A DNA stretch of 13,125 bases from the NCBI GenBank assembly GCA_947631075.1, contig CANRJU010000047.1, forward strand, positions 1 through 13,125, written 5' to 3'. Made by a program: the position numbers and the translations under genes. Every line of letters begins with the position of its first letter. The stretch's first letter is position 1. Source of the DNA: an uncultured Lachnospiraceae bacterium. GTDB taxonomy: Bacteria > Bacillota > Clostridia > Lachnospirales > Lachnospiraceae. Under the pieces are notes generated by a model, which was not told the DNA's origin, did not search any database, and saw only the letters and a list, made by a program, of their open reading frames with translations. This document shows, piece by piece, positions 12,295 through 13,125 of this stretch.

Positions 12295-13125
12295 ATGAAG
12301 AAAATTTCATGGCGTTTTTTTGTCTCCTTCAGCGTGGTGCTGTTAGTGTTTGCCGTTCTGATCGGCCTCATGTTTACCCGGTTCAACAGGACCAACATTG
12401 TGGGGGCCTACCGGAAGCAGTTGAGCGACCTGGGCTCCGGCGTGGCAAAGAGGACGAGGCAGGCGCAGAGCAACAAGGAAGGGGCAAATTTTGGAGATTA
12501 TCTGAAGGCTTTGGAGGATTTCGGGCAGATGCAGAATATTGACATCTGGATCGTGTCCAATCCCCATGCGGACAACAGGCTCTCGGAGGATTACACCAAT
12601 ATGGACATTTCACGGGTGCTGATTCCGGCGGAGACGCAGAACATTCTGGAGAGCGCTTACGATGGGAAAAAGAAGGCTTACAGCAGTTACGACGACGTCT
12701 ACCAGCGGACCATGCTGCACTTGTCGGTGCCCATCCGGGAAGTGGGCGGCGATGTGATCGGCGCCGTTCTGGTGGCGGGGCCGATGGAGATGCAGGAGAA
12801 CACGATTATTCAATATGAAAAATATATGGCGATCTGCGTGGCGGCGGGTTTTATCATGGCGCTTGCCGTCGCCAGCTTTCTCGCCAGGCAGATGGTCCGC
12901 CCCATTATCCGAATTAAGGAGGCGGCGCTGATTCTGGCCTCCGGGCAGTACGATTACAAGACCGGGATCAAGCGCAAGGACGAGCTGGGTTCTCTGGCGG
13001 AGAGCATGGACACCCTGTCGGACCGGCTGGTCGAGGCGAGGGAATATCAGGAGACGGAGGAGCAGCACCGGCGGGATTTTTTCTCCAATGTATCCCATGA
13101 GCTGAAGACGCCCATCGCCGTCGTG
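12295..13125 (+). CDS. Sensor histidine kinase (N-terminal 277 residues, runs off the window)
   Basis: ATG at 12295 with GAGG seven bases upstream, 11 bp after the regulator stop, so one operon. It is open to the window edge. Topology: a short basic start, transmembrane helix about 7-28, an extracytoplasmic sensor of about 145 residues, a second helix about 177-197, a HAMP domain about 198-250 (R-P-I-I-R-I-K-E-A and D-E-L-G-S-L-A-E-S-M), then the H-box R-D-F-F-S-N-V-S-H268-E-L-K-T-P with the phosphoacceptor histidine. The ATPase (HATPase_c) domain must lie beyond the window. The signal is unknown. The organisation is that of BaeS/PhoR-like kinases. Confidence 0.94.
   Translation, partial: MKKISWRFFVSFSVVLLVFAVLIGLMFTRFNRTNIVGAYRKQLSDLGSGVAKRTRQAQSNKEGANFGDYLKALEDFGQMQNIDIWIVSNPHADNRLSEDYTNMDISRVLIPAETQNILESAYDGKKKAYSSYDDVYQRTMLHLSVPIREVGGDVIGAVLVAGPMEMQENTIIQYEKYMAICVAAGFIMALAVASFLARQMVRPIIRIKEAALILASGQYDYKTGIKRKDELGSLAESMDTLSDRLVEAREYQETEEQHRRDFFSNVSHELKTPIAVV

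Noticed and set aside
11429..12310. A 293-codon open frame on the minus strand.
   Set aside because: It is antisense to the unmistakable response regulator gene, shows no recognisable motifs and has high-GC shadow composition.
12310..13098. Minus-strand and alternative-frame ORFs across the histidine kinase region.
   Set aside because: They are shadows of the kinase gene, which has transmembrane, HAMP and H-box features in the plus frame beginning at 12295.
1..13125. CRISPR array, tRNA, rRNA, integrase or transposase.
   Set aside because: No regularly spaced repeats, cloverleaf, rRNA-like stretch or recombinase motif was seen. Mobility is inferred only from composition and the 70-bp duplication.

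Overview
The window looks like a chromosomal stretch of an anaerobic, low-to-mid GC Firmicute, most likely a gut clostridium of the Lachnospiraceae type. This is inferred from the end of an Rnf operon (rnfB last), the strong GGAGG ribosome binding sites, the secreted Ig-like (Big_2) protein and the BaeS/OmpR-style two-component pair. The flanks (1-300 and roughly 10,630-13,125) are GC-rich host-like sequence. The middle (about 330-10,300) is mostly AT-rich accessory DNA, a defence island wedged between the rnf operon and the Big_2/two-component locus.

Layout: (1) 2-323, the C-terminus of RnfB and its terminator. (2) 355-6272, a restriction-modification block. It holds a BamHI/BglII-like endonuclease, a Vsr mismatch endonuclease and a Sau3AI/MutH-type GATC endonuclease, which overlap or nearly overlap in one operon behind a consensus promoter. 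A cytosine-5 DNA methyltransferase follows with its own promoter, then a GIY-YIG nuclease fused to a DUF2075 (Schlafen-3-type) helicase. (3) 6304-6863, a GC-rich NUDIX hydrolase gene overlapping a 56-codon Cys-containing small ORF. (4) 7053-8599, an AbiLi/RloA-type AAA ATPase followed by a start-less remnant of its RloB/AbiLii partner. (5) 8690-8759, an exact 70-bp copy of an internal piece of the NUDIX gene, in direct orientation. (6) 8761-10203, a toxin-antitoxin operon: an MqsR-like toxin, then an antitoxin with an MqsA-like Zn finger, an HTH and a C-terminal Panacea/SocA (DUF4065) domain. (7) 10204-10620, a gene-free, hairpin-rich spacer. (8) 10631-11293 (minus strand), a secreted Big_2 protein. 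(9) 11594-13125, a response regulator and the start of its histidine kinase, transcribed divergently from the Big_2 gene.

How it works together (inference): the first endonuclease keeps the BglII active-site spacing (D-X8-E-X-Q) and BamHI-like flanking residues, and the enzymes of that fold cut sites with a GATC core (GGATCC, AGATCT, RGATCY). The third gene is a clear Sau3AI homologue (GATC). One GATC cytosine-5 methyltransferase could therefore protect against both nucleases, while Vsr repairs the T:G mismatches that arise when GAT-m5C deaminates. The methyltransferase promoter carries a GATC in its -35 element, which suggests autoregulation by methylation. The helicase-nuclease fusion may act on the cut DNA or be an extra defence layer.
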